This document shows positions 16,556 through 24,701 of a DNA stretch of 37,726 nt, piece by piece; the first letter of the stretch is position 1; every line of letters starts with the position of its first letter. The notes below the pieces were generated by a model. That model did no database searches. It was given only the letters and a program-made list of their open reading frames with translations, and was not told the origin of the DNA. The DNA is taken from positions 1 to 37,726 of the forward strand of contig JAOUFJ010000024.1 of assembly GCA_029858255.1 (NCBI GenBank), in the 5' to 3' direction. The DNA comes from a candidate division WOR-3 bacterium. GTDB taxonomy: Bacteria > Hydrothermota > Tepidihabitantia > SM23-42. Made by a program: the position numbers and the translations under genes.

Positions 16556-16835
16556 GCCCTACGCTACACGTACACTGAGAATCAGTGAATTGGAGCGGCG
16601 GAGAAAGACAGAAGCTGGGAGCAGAAAGAAACTAAGAAGTAAGAGGCTGAGAACAAAACAACGGTTTAGGACCTGCGGTCGGTTTGAGCGCTCCGCGTGG
16701 TTTGACGCTGGAGACATGCTGCGCTGCAGACACGCTGCTATGAAGACACGTCCGCACAGCGGACTGAAGCCATGTTTCACTGAAGTCATGTCGCTTCGCT
16801 CCTGAAGACACGCTAATGCTGGAGAATAATTATCG
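16556..16835. repeat. Intergenic mosaic repeat modules (copy C)
   Basis: This non-coding 280 bp contains a loose copy of the 6007-6035 module (16583-16608). It then has a run of variants of TGAAGACAYG (about 16708-16821), one of them followed by the perfect hairpin GTCCGC/GCGGAC. The run ends in the 41-bp segment 16781-16821 that matches 5960-6000 with two differences. No gene is supported. Confidence 0.72.
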
Positions 16836-16843
16836 AGAAACGG

Positions 16844-17007
16844 AACGAAACTAACGGGAATAACGAACCAACGAAATTAACGTTTTCTGTCAAATTCGCA
16901 TTTCGCATTTCGAAATTCCAAATGTTGTATTAGCGGAACTAACGATAATAACGAGAGTAACGAAATTAACGGTACCAACGGTAATAACGATAGTAACGAG
17001 ACTAACG
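16844..17007 (+). repeat. Degenerate 9-bp tandem repeat (array C)
   Basis: Units AACGAAACT, AACGGGAAT and so on at 16844-16883, then eight in strict register at 16932-17003 (AGCGGAACT, AACGATAAT, AACGAGAGT, AACGAAATT, AACGGTACC, AACGGTAAT, AACGATAGT, AACGAGACT) and a final AACG. Between them (16887-16924) is the GCATTTCG-type short repeat related to 11300-11350. The array ends 26 bp before the -35 box of the 31-residue gene. Confidence 0.83.
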
Positions 17008-17033
17008 TTCTTGTCATTAGTTATTTCCATCTC

Positions 17034-17061
17034 TTGACACTTAGTGTATTTATTATATAAT
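17034..17061 (+). promoter_or_regulatory. Strong promoter of the 31-residue basic gene
   Basis: TTGACA (17034-17039), a 16-nt spacer and TATAAT (17056-17061) are both perfect hexamers, suggesting high expression. Confidence 0.85.
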
Positions 17062-17091
17062 AACGACGTTCGGAATCAAGGAGGTCAAACA

Positions 17092-17187
17092 ATGCCGTGC
17101 GGAAGAAAGAGAAAAAGAAAGAAAATTAAGAAACATAAGCTAAAGAAAAGACGAAAAAGGGATCGCCACAAGAAGAAGCTGAGATAA
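17092..17187 (+). CDS. 31-residue very basic protein, probable ribosome-associated (AURKAIP1/COX24-like)
   Basis: This is a tiny protein starting MPCGRKRKRKKIKKHKLKKR, with about 22 Lys/Arg residues of 31. It has a perfect promoter and an AAGGAGG ribosome site 7 nt before ATG, so the short gene is almost certainly real and strongly expressed. The MP-x-GRKRKR...KHK-x-KKR...RHKKK pattern resembles very small basic proteins of Bacteroidetes and relatives that are annotated with an AURKAIP1/COX24 domain and are thought to be ribosomal; this is recalled, not searched. Its stop lies 2 nt from the convergent lpxA stop. Confidence 0.8.
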   Translation: MPCGRKRKRKKIKKHKLKKRRKRDRHKKKLR

Positions 17188-17189
17188 GA

Positions 17190-17984
17190 CTACGACAGGG
17201 ATAGTATCTCTGTTACTGCGCTGCTATTTTCTTTCAAGAGGATACCGCGTTTCGATCCTTCAATGAATTTAAGAAACTCGTGCGCTTGACACGAGTTTCT
17301 TTTTTCAAGCATCTCCTTGCATTGAGCAAGGGTCCGTTCCGAGCGGTAAAGCAATCTCATTACGTTTTTGATCTCTTCAATTTCCTCCCATGAAAAAAGA
17401 TTGCGCAGGAGGCCGGTCGTGTTGAGCCCACAGACTTTCGCTCCGTTTCCGCTGGCAAGGAGAAAAGGTGGCAGGTCTTTATTCAAATATGATTTCGCTC
17501 CGAGCATCGCATATTTACCGACCCTGCAGAATTGGTGGATGCCGGCGTGGCCGCCGATGTAGGCATGATCACCGATCTCCACATGGCCGCCAAGCTGGGC
17601 AATACTTGATACCACAACACCGTCTCCGATCACGTTGTTGTGAGCCACGTGAACGTAGGTCATTATGAAATTGTTATTACCGATAAGGGTTTTGCTACCT
17701 TCCCCCGTCGCTCGCGAGATCGTCGCGTATTCCCTTATGACATTGTTATCACCAATGACACAATATGAACGTTCACCTTTAAAATGGTAGTCCTGCGGTT
17801 CGACGCCGATCTGTGCACCGGCGCTTATGACATTATTTTTTCCGATAACCGTACCGTTCCTGATTATCACGTGGCTACCGATCCGGGTCCGGCATCCAAT
17901 AACAACATCATCTTCGATGATGGAATACGGACCGATAACTGCGGATGCGTCTATCTCCGCCTTTCCACTGACCAGGAAATCCAT
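17190..17984 (-). CDS. lpxA: Acyl-ACP--UDP-N-acetylglucosamine O-acyltransferase
   Basis: This 264-residue enzyme does the first step of lipid A synthesis, moving a 3-hydroxyacyl chain from ACP to UDP-GlcNAc in the cytoplasm. The left-handed beta-helix hexapeptides are plain (VIGPYSIIED, VIGKNNVISAGAQIG, VIGDNNVIREYATIS). The catalytic His lies in YVHVAHNNVIGD; GGHAGIHQFCRVG follows, and the C-terminal helical part begins near GLLRNLFSWEEIEEI. I take ATG 17984; the in-frame GTG 17987 directly before it is possible. It follows fabZ with almost no gap, the usual pairing. It proves an LPS-type outer membrane. Confidence 0.96.
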   Translation of the reverse strand: MDFLVSGKAEIDASAVIGPYSIIEDDVVIGCRTRIGSHVIIRNGTVIGKNNVISAGAQIGVEPQDYHFKGERSYCVIGDNNVIREYATISRATGEGSKTLIGNNNFIMTYVHVAHNNVIGDGVVVSSIAQLGGHVEIGDHAYIGGHAGIHQFCRVGKYAMLGAKSYLNKDLPPFLLASGNGAKVCGLNTTGLLRNLFSWEEIEEIKNVMRLLYRSERTLAQCKEMLEKRNSCQAHEFLKFIEGSKRGILLKENSSAVTEILSLS

Positions 17985-17987
17985 CAC

Positions 17988-18404
17988 TCACTCCCTGATC
18001 CCGGCAAGTATCGTTGCCTCGCAGGCAAGTGAATCATTCACCTTTGCCGTACCCGCAATTTTCACAACTTTACCGCGATCCTGCAGCAGTCTGGCTTCGA
18101 GAATGAGTGTATCGCCGGGTTTTACGATCTTCCTGAATCTTGCTTTGTCGATCGCCATGAACAGGGGGATCGCGTTCCTGCGGTTGCGTAAAAGCATCAC
18201 TCCTCCGGCTTGTGCTATTGCTTCGACGATCAGAACTCCCGGCATTATCGGTTCCCCAGGAAAATGCCCGGTTAAGAAATACTCGTCATCCTTGATCTCT
18301 CTTTTCGCCAGGATCCTATCGTCTGAAACTTCCAATACCTCGTCGACGAACAAGAACGGTGGCCGATGAGGTAAGATTTTTTTTATCGCTTCGATATCCA
18401 TCAT
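17988..18404 (-). CDS. fabZ: 3-hydroxyacyl-ACP dehydratase
   Basis: This 138-residue hot-dog enzyme dehydrates 3-hydroxyacyl-ACP in fatty-acid elongation and competes with LpxA for the same substrate. Motifs: LPHRPPFLFVDEV near the N-terminus, the catalytic His in GHFPGEPIMPGVL and the catalytic Glu in IVEAIAQAG. The start has two adjacent ATG codons. Its TGA stop is immediately followed by the lpxA start, so the two are translationally coupled. LpxD is not in this operon. Confidence 0.96.
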   Translation of the reverse strand: MMDIEAIKKILPHRPPFLFVDEVLEVSDDRILAKREIKDDEYFLTGHFPGEPIMPGVLIVEAIAQAGGVMLLRNRRNAIPLFMAIDKARFRKIVKPGDTLILEARLLQDRGKVVKIAGTAKVNDSLACEATILAGIRE

Positions 18405-18432
18405 TACCCACTCCTCACTGCAATCTCATGTT

Positions 18433-19278
18433 TCAATAACTGATACTCTTGTAGTCGCGCAGCAACTGAACTTCCCTCTGACCGCACCCACACTTGCCTA
18501 TTTGCAGACCGGAACGGTGATGGCCATGACAATCCGACCCCCCGGTCATCAAAAGTCCATTATTCGATGCCATCTCATACAGTTCCTGCTGACATGCCAT
18601 CGAATGGTCAGGATGCCAGACTTCAATACCAACTGCGCCATCATCTATCAGACGGTTGATGAGATCCCCATCACCATATATGCCCGGATGGGCAATGACA
18701 GCAATGCCATTCCACTCGTCGATTTTTTTCAGCAGGTCCTTAGGCGCGATGCTCATCTTAGGTTCATAGTAGGGAGAATGATAGCTCAAAAAACGCACGA
18801 ATGCTTCCCTGATCGATTGAACATATCCACTCTCGCGCAACGCCTCCGCGATATGCGGTCTGCCCAGCGCGCTGTTTTTAGCGAGTTCCCTCATGCGGTC
18901 GAAGTCGAGCTTTATACCATCGCGCGACAGTCTCTCGACGATCTTCTTGGCTCTTTTTACACGGTGTTCACGGAGAGTTTCCAGGTATCCTAGAAGATCG
19001 GGATTATCGTGGTCGATGTAGTATGCAAGAATGTGTATATCGATCAATCCGATATTTGAACTCATCTCAACGGACGGTATGATATTTATTCCCATATCGC
19101 CGTTATCCTTCAACTCATCCATTGCCATCAATGAATCATGATCAGTAATGGCAATGGCTTCCAGGCTGATTTCGTGACAATATTGAACAATCTCAGAAGG
19201 GGAAAGCAACCCATCCGAGCAATTTGAATGTATATGAAGATCTGCGTATTTCTGGTTTTCGGGATAAGTTGAGCTCAA
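18433..19278 (-). CDS. PHP-domain metal-dependent phosphoesterase (TrpH/RNase AM-like)
   Basis: This 281-residue PHP protein has the metal-binding motifs DLHIHSNCSDG, ITDHDS, PSVEMSS, IAHPG and GSDCHG. Members of this group (COG0613) hydrolyse phosphate esters, some being 3',5'-nucleoside bisphosphate phosphatases or 5'-3' exonucleases; the substrate here is unknown. The start is TTG at 19278, overlapping the upstream ATPase stop as TTGA, with AAGGA 3 nt upstream. The next Met lies inside the domain and would lose the DLHIH motif, so TTG is favoured. The C-terminal CGCGQ stretch is cysteine-rich for its size. Confidence 0.9.
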   Translation of the reverse strand: MSSTYPENQKYADLHIHSNCSDGLLSPSEIVQYCHEISLEAIAITDHDSLMAMDELKDNGDMGINIIPSVEMSSNIGLIDIHILAYYIDHDNPDLLGYLETLREHRVKRAKKIVERLSRDGIKLDFDRMRELAKNSALGRPHIAEALRESGYVQSIREAFVRFLSYHSPYYEPKMSIAPKDLLKKIDEWNGIAVIAHPGIYGDGDLINRLIDDGAVGIEVWHPDHSMACQQELYEMASNNGLLMTGGSDCHGHHRSGLQIGKCGCGQREVQLLRDYKSISY

Positions 19279-20099
19279 GATTCCTTCGTCAAGAGACCGA
19301 GATCCTGCACCGTATCATCAATAATCTTCACGTCAATGAGCTCTCTTTTCAGAAGAAAACCCTCGAGCAAAGCATTGTCGCAGATCGCGTTTATCGTTCT
19401 TGGATTACCCTTTGAATAGAAGTATATTGCCTTGAGTGCTTCTTCATCGAACAGATTTCGCATGCCGCCCGCAACGCGGAGCCTATGTAATATGTAGTCA
19501 TATGTTGCCTTCTCATCGAGGGGATCGAGCACGCAGCGGATCGCAATGCGCTGGTAAAGCGGGGGATCGAGTTTGAGGTAATCTTCGGTATCAGGCAACC
19601 CAAAAAGAATGAAGTTCAATAACTTGCCTCTCTCTGATTCAAGATTCAGCAGTCCACGAATTTCTTCCATTATTTCTTTGCTGCGTAGCATATTGGCTTC
19701 GTCGATCAATATAACCACTTTCTTTTTTCTCTTCGCGAATTCGAGGAGGCGGTGATAGACCGCGGTAATTATCTCGATTTTGTCATCCGAATCACCACCG
19801 GCTTCCAACATCAACGAAATCTTCTTCAGAAACCAAAGAGAGGTTATTTCCGAATGTATGATAACAAGGAGCGTTGCCTCAACCTGCTGGTCAATCAGCT
19901 GGTCCAGCAAACGGCGGGACAGTGTGGTTTTACCGGTACCGATCGCCCCAACCAAAAGCGCAAGACCCTTCTCCGTATCAACGGCATGGGACAGCTTAAT
20001 CAGAGCCTTCGAGTGCTGCGGAGAGTCATAATAGAACTTCTCATCAGCCGCAAAGCTGAAAGGATGTTCTCTCAGATTGTAGAATGATTCGTAACCCAT
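19275..20099 (-). CDS. ExeA/MshM-like AAA ATPase, second of a paralogous pair
   Basis: This 274-residue cytoplasmic ATPase starts MGYESFYNLREHPFSF and contains SPQHSKAL, Walker A GAIGTGKT (51-58, Lys57), Walker B VVILIDEAN, then GLPDTEDYL and a C-terminal lid with GNPRTINAICDNALLEG. This is the ExeA/GspA N-terminal type, known in type II secretion and MSHA pilus assembly; the transmembrane and peptidoglycan-binding parts of ExeA are absent. It is a clear paralogue of the ATPase at 21912-22733 (same length, same start MGY-x2-FY, same end region). It lies 7 nt after a TPR gene. A role as a motor working with that TPR protein is inferred. Confidence 0.9.
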   Translation of the reverse strand: MGYESFYNLREHPFSFAADEKFYYDSPQHSKALIKLSHAVDTEKGLALLVGAIGTGKTTLSRRLLDQLIDQQVEATLLVIIHSEITSLWFLKKISLMLEAGGDSDDKIEIITAVYHRLLEFAKRKKKVVILIDEANMLRSKEIMEEIRGLLNLESERGKLLNFILFGLPDTEDYLKLDPPLYQRIAIRCVLDPLDEKATYDYILHRLRVAGGMRNLFDEEALKAIYFYSKGNPRTINAICDNALLEGFLLKRELIDVKIIDDTVQDLGLLTKES

Positions 20100-20106
20100 G
20101 CAATCG

Positions 20107-21912
20107 TCACAGGTAGGTAATCTTAGACTTTCTGTCTACTTTTTGTTCTATTGAAGCACTTTTGTCTGACAAATTACCTCCTGACGCATTCTTGCGTCTT
20201 TTCTCTAATTCATCAGTAACCTTTTGTTTGAGCTGAAGTATCTTCTGGTTCAAAGCCGGAACCTTCTTGTCTATGTTGTATGCATTGACATAAGACTTAA
20301 GCGCACTCCTCAGCTCATTTCGCTTCTCGTGACAGTTACCAAGCAAGAAATGAATACCGAAATATTCCTTGTCACCATGTCCTTCAATCTCCAAACTTTC
20401 AGATAAAACCCTAATGGCATCATCTACCTTATCATAATCAAGATAACTTGCTCCGATCATCTCAAGAGCTTTCAGTTTCAGCTTTTCATCCTTTGCCGCG
20501 ATCTCCAATTCTTCAACTGCTTCCTGGTACAAACCCATGCCTTTATAGGCGACACCCAGGTCATAATGTGAAGTGTAGTCCCCTTCGCCGATGGATTCGA
20601 ATACTTCGCGTCTGAATTCGGACACCAGTTCTTCGATACTCTGCATTGCCTGGGCCTTTGCTTCACTCTGTTCGATCCTCAAAACCTCACCCAGATCAAC
20701 AGCACTTGCCGCTTTTTCTGGTGGCGCAGCTGGACCAATAGGCCCGACCCGTTCCTTGGCAACCACGTTTTCTGGATCAATACGCAAGACGTCACGGTAT
20801 ATCTTTTTTGCCTCGCTCTTTGCCTCTCGGCGGTTCAACGCTTCGGCCAGCTCAAGCATAAAAGTCACCTGTGTATCATTGTCTTTACGCATTCGCGCAA
20901 TTTCAACGAGGTGCTGCCGCGATTTCAAATCGAAAGGCCTCAAATCTGCGATTTTCTTATTCAGATTCAAAGCCTTATCATAGTCCTTGCTTCTCCATGC
21001 CGCGTTCTCGGCATCACGAAAACAATCGATGGCCTCTTCGATCGAATCGAGTTTCAAATACAGCTCGCCCAATTCTATAGTCTTGTCAATCTCGGACAGC
21101 TTCTCAGTTATGTCCACGCCGACGGATGAGCTGCGCTGTTCATCCTTGAGCAACTCTGCAACCTCGGGTGAAACGATATCTTCAATGGAAATACTATCCT
21201 TAGCCTGACGATCTTTTTCTACAGGCTTTATTTCCTCGAGCCGGATGGGCTCTTCAACTTCTGCAATTTTTCCTGTTGTCTTTTCTTCGACCTCCGCTTC
21301 GGGCGTCTCCTCCGGGATATCCGGAGTCACTTCGGTTTTGATTTTTTCTTCGAGCACAATCTCTTTGAACTTCTCGTGTTTCGTCTCAATTTCTTTCGCC
21401 TGTTCCAGCAGTTCACTCCCACGGTCTTTCTTGCCAACTTGCTCATATATAGCCGATATTGTTTTGAGTATCCGAGCATTGTTCGGAACCAGTTCCCTAA
21501 TCATGTCGTATGTTTTCAGAGCAGTATCCAGATCATTTGCCCGGCGTTTTCGATCCGCATATTCGAGCAGGTAATTTGCCGCCTCACCCCGCTGGTCCAG
21601 ATCCTTGTGCAATTCACCGAGCAGCCCGTAGATCTCCGTACGGTTCTTGTCGAATCTCAAGATTTTTTTGCATAGAGCAATTGCATTCGGGAAATAAGTT
21701 TCTTCCTTGAAAGCACGGGCGCCTTTCTCATACGCGCTGAGCGCGTTTTTCTGCTGATTCACCCTTAGATACAGATCACCCAATTTATTGTACAAAGAGC
21801 CTTCGCTCGGAAACTCTCCAATAGCGCTCTCGAGCTCCTCAATGGCTTCATTGAATGAGCCCTTCGCCTCCAGCTCGGCGATTTTTCTTTTCAGGTCAAC
21901 TAGCTCCGCCAT
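20107..21912 (-). CDS. TPR-repeat protein with acidic linker, partner of ExeA-like ATPase
   Basis: This 601-residue protein has N-terminal TPR units (about 5-190, for example GSLYNKLGDLYLRVNQQKNALSAYEKGA), an acidic Glu/Pro-rich linker (about 195-275) and more TPR units (about 285-385 and 430-565). It ends in a low-complexity tail finishing KSKITYL. No signal peptide or membrane segment is seen, so it should be cytoplasmic. Its ATG overlaps the stop of the preceding ATPase (TAATG). TPR proteins scaffold protein complexes; the function here is unknown. The architecture and last residues resemble the TPR protein at 22749-24671, so the two TPR/ATPase pairs are probably a duplication. Confidence 0.88.
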   Translation of the reverse strand: MAELVDLKRKIAELEAKGSFNEAIEELESAIGEFPSEGSLYNKLGDLYLRVNQQKNALSAYEKGARAFKEETYFPNAIALCKKILRFDKNRTEIYGLLGELHKDLDQRGEAANYLLEYADRKRRANDLDTALKTYDMIRELVPNNARILKTISAIYEQVGKKDRGSELLEQAKEIETKHEKFKEIVLEEKIKTEVTPDIPEETPEAEVEEKTTGKIAEVEEPIRLEEIKPVEKDRQAKDSISIEDIVSPEVAELLKDEQRSSSVGVDITEKLSEIDKTIELGELYLKLDSIEEAIDCFRDAENAAWRSKDYDKALNLNKKIADLRPFDLKSRQHLVEIARMRKDNDTQVTFMLELAEALNRREAKSEAKKIYRDVLRIDPENVVAKERVGPIGPAAPPEKAASAVDLGEVLRIEQSEAKAQAMQSIEELVSEFRREVFESIGEGDYTSHYDLGVAYKGMGLYQEAVEELEIAAKDEKLKLKALEMIGASYLDYDKVDDAIRVLSESLEIEGHGDKEYFGIHFLLGNCHEKRNELRSALKSYVNAYNIDKKVPALNQKILQLKQKVTDELEKRRKNASGGNLSDKSASIEQKVDRKSKITYL

Positions 21913-22733
21913 TACTCGAATTTCAAACCCAGGTTGCTTACCACCCTTTCGATCAGAATCTCATCGATCTGCTGTTTACTCTGCAAATATCCTTCCAACA
22001 ACGCATTATCGCAGATTATATTTACCAACCGCGGTCTACCCTCTGAGTACCGGCAGATGAGATCAACAGCCCGCGGACTAAAAATTTCGTTTTCACTACC
22101 TGCAATGTTAAGACGGTGAGCAATATACGACCTCACGGTATCACTGCCCATCGATTTCAACCTGATCTTAACGGCTATACGCTGATACAAAGCGCGGTTT
22201 GACGAAATAAAGTTCTCAAGGTCTGGCAAGCCACTAAGAATGAATGATAGGAGCCTCGTATCTCCGATCTCAAGATTCAAAAGGCCTCTTATTTCTTCAA
22301 GCACACTTGGATTGTCGATCTTATTCGCCTCATCGATAATGATTACTGTCTTTTCATTACGATGATATATCTCGTTGAGTCGCTGTGAGATGCGTGCGAT
22401 TATCTCGGTCGTCGAATCGCTTAGATCGCGCAAACCAATGAGATTCGCAATTCTCGTGTAAAGCCATGCCGGGGAAAATTCAGAGTGGGTCAAAACGATC
22501 AGCCCAATCTGGAACTTGCCCATCGAGTATAATTCGTTTAGGATCTTACGCGAAAGGGTTGTCTTCCCCGTTCCGATATCTCCCAGGAGCACTGCCAGCC
22601 CACGCGCACCCCTTGCTGCATGCAGTAAATACTCCCGCGCGAGCGCGTGTTGCGGCGAATTGAAATAGAACTTGGGGTCCGGGTGGTTCGCAAATGGTTC
22701 TAACTTGAATTGGTAGAACTCTTGATATCCCAT
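21912..22733 (-). CDS. ExeA/MshM-like AAA ATPase, first of a paralogous pair
   Basis: This 273-residue ATPase starts MGYQEFYQFKLEPF and has SPQHALAREYL, Walker A GDIGTGKT (51-58, Lys57), Walker B VIIIDEAN, EEIRGLLNLEIG, SGLPDLENF, and a lid with GRPRLVNIICDNALLEGYL. It is the sister of the ATPase at 19275-20099. There is no membrane helix. It lies 15 nt after the TPR gene at 22749 and overlaps the next TPR gene by 1 nt. Probably an AAA motor or switch for an envelope assembly; the partner system is not visible in the window. Confidence 0.9.
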   Translation of the reverse strand: MGYQEFYQFKLEPFANHPDPKFYFNSPQHALAREYLLHAARGARGLAVLLGDIGTGKTTLSRKILNELYSMGKFQIGLIVLTHSEFSPAWLYTRIANLIGLRDLSDSTTEIIARISQRLNEIYHRNEKTVIIIDEANKIDNPSVLEEIRGLLNLEIGDTRLLSFILSGLPDLENFISSNRALYQRIAVKIRLKSMGSDTVRSYIAHRLNIAGSENEIFSPRAVDLICRYSEGRPRLVNIICDNALLEGYLQSKQQIDEILIERVVSNLGLKFE

Positions 22734-22748
22734 TAGCCTCCTAATGGA

Positions 22749-24671
22749 TTAGAGAAACGAGATATTCTCGCCCCTCTGCTCGTACGGTTCTTCTTCTTCG
22801 GGCTCAGGAGCCGCTTTCTCATCGTATGTCTCACCTGGAACCTCGACGGGCTCCTGTGGCCTGACTATCTCAGGTTCTTCCGTTTTCTCCTCAATCCCCG
22901 TGACTGGTTTCTCTTCACTCGCGGGTTTGATCTTCGGCGCACTCGGGTAGACAACACTCGTACCTCCGAGGAGTTCATACATTTCCTTTACATCTTTATA
23001 GTCTGGCGCCGTGGACATGATATGTTCAATCTCCCTTAAAGCGTTGTCAAAATCACCCATCCCCTGATAAGCCGAAGCGAGCAAATACCGTAATTCGATT
23101 TTTTGACTTTGCGGTATGTCCTCGAGAAGAATAGCCGGACCCACCGTCTTGATCGCTTCGCTGTACTTGCCGAGTTTGATCATTGCCGCACCGGTAATTT
23201 CCAGGGACAGCGGCCAGGTGTGCTTGTTTATTTTCAGCTCGTGTGCATGGGTAAACGCTGTCTCATAAAGCTCGGCATCAAAAGCCCGCTGCGCCAACTC
23301 CAGTCTCTTGCCGACATCCTCTTCATCCCACCGGATATTTCCACGGAATTCATCAAATTCAGAAGCCACTTCAAAACTTGGCGCAGAAGGCGTCTCCATT
23401 TCCTTCAGCAAAAATTCAATATCGGCGATCTGCCCTTCGAGAGTCTGGGGCTCCTCGATCTCTTTTTCTACTGGTTCTGTACCCTTTTCTTTTTGCGCAC
23501 GGTCAACATAATTTTCTACCTCGCGTATGAGATCATCGAAAATACCTTCTACAGGCTCAGACGTGTCGGCGATCGATTCCTCCTGCATCGCTGCTTCGGC
23601 GTATTCTGGTTCTTCAGTAACAACTTCTTCAGGTGGCTCTACGACCCCCGTATCCTCTCCCTTGGTCCCTTCTGCCACTTCAACAAATTCCTTTTTCTCA
23701 TCGACCGTCTGCTCGGCACGTTCGGAACCTTCAGCAACAACTGGTTGAGCGGTCTCTTCAGCAACTTCGGAGCCTCTTTCATCTATGGTTGTCTCAGCTG
23801 GCTGTACGGGCGCTTCCGACAGATCTATTTCCCTCTCCTCGATTTTCTCTTCTGGAGCGGTACCGGTCAGAGCCTGCAGTTCCCTCAATTTGTCAAAAGC
23901 TGATTCGTTGCCCGGGTCGATCTCAACGATCCGGTTGAGAACATTGATCGCTTCCAAAGGTTCGCCCTGTTCGACCAGATCGCTCACGGCTCGATTGAAC
24001 TCAACGAGCGCTTCATCTTTAGAGCCTATTTCATAGAGCAGATTGCCCAATTCGACCCGGCTCTTTGGATCCAACCCTTCATCACCACCGTCCGGTTGAG
24101 GGAGTAAACGGTTGATTTCCTTCAAAATACCTTGTTCATTTTTCTCGGTGGCTATTGACTTCAGACGACTTAATTCCTCTTCCGCCTGTTCGCCGCGATT
24201 CATGACCCTCAGGATACGCACATAAGATAATCCCAGCCGTAAATTGTCGGGCTGCAACTCAACTATCTTACGCAACCCGTTAATAAATGTAGTCTCGTCT
24301 TTATTCTCGATCGACAATGAGCATAGCTCGATCATTTTCTGTATCCCCTGGTTGGGAAGTCCGGTCTGCCTGTAGAGCTGCGCAAGATGGACATATCGGT
24401 CACTATTCGTACGTTCGAGCTTAGCTACTTTTTCAAGACATATGATGGCCTCGAGTTGCTGATCGTTCTCCGCGTAGATCGCTGCAGCCTGCTCGTAGCG
24501 CGTTACTGCTTCGCTTCTCTTACCCATACGCTGAGCAAGATCGCCAGAAAGTTCCAAAGCCCTTGCAGAATTTGGGCTTTCATGCAAGGCACGACGCAAA
24601 AGAACCTGCGCTTTTTCGAGCTGTCCCTCCTGCATGTAGCTTCTGCTCTTTTCCAAGAAATCAGTTTCCAT
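22749..24671 (-). CDS. TPR-repeat protein with long acidic linker, partner of ExeA-like ATPase
   Basis: This 640-residue protein starts METDFLEKSRSYMQEGQLEK and has TPR-like helices to about 270. A very acidic, low-complexity linker (about 275-430, rich in Glu, Val, Pro) follows, then a second helical/TPR block (about 450-580) and a second acidic tail ending RGENISFL. No export signal is seen. The end resembles that of the TPR protein at 20107-21912 (NISFL against KITYL). AAGG precedes the ATG. It is 30 nt downstream of ftcD, which places it in the same transcription unit. Function unknown. Confidence 0.86.
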   Translation of the reverse strand: METDFLEKSRSYMQEGQLEKAQVLLRRALHESPNSARALELSGDLAQRMGKRSEAVTRYEQAAAIYAENDQQLEAIICLEKVAKLERTNSDRYVHLAQLYRQTGLPNQGIQKMIELCSLSIENKDETTFINGLRKIVELQPDNLRLGLSYVRILRVMNRGEQAEEELSRLKSIATEKNEQGILKEINRLLPQPDGGDEGLDPKSRVELGNLLYEIGSKDEALVEFNRAVSDLVEQGEPLEAINVLNRIVEIDPGNESAFDKLRELQALTGTAPEEKIEEREIDLSEAPVQPAETTIDERGSEVAEETAQPVVAEGSERAEQTVDEKKEFVEVAEGTKGEDTGVVEPPEEVVTEEPEYAEAAMQEESIADTSEPVEGIFDDLIREVENYVDRAQKEKGTEPVEKEIEEPQTLEGQIADIEFLLKEMETPSAPSFEVASEFDEFRGNIRWDEEDVGKRLELAQRAFDAELYETAFTHAHELKINKHTWPLSLEITGAAMIKLGKYSEAIKTVGPAILLEDIPQSQKIELRYLLASAYQGMGDFDNALREIEHIMSTAPDYKDVKEMYELLGGTSVVYPSAPKIKPASEEKPVTGIEEKTEEPEIVRPQEPVEVPGETYDEKAAPEPEEEEPYEQRGENISFL

Positions 24672-24701
24672 TCGTAGCCTTCATCGAAATTATAATTGTT
24701 T

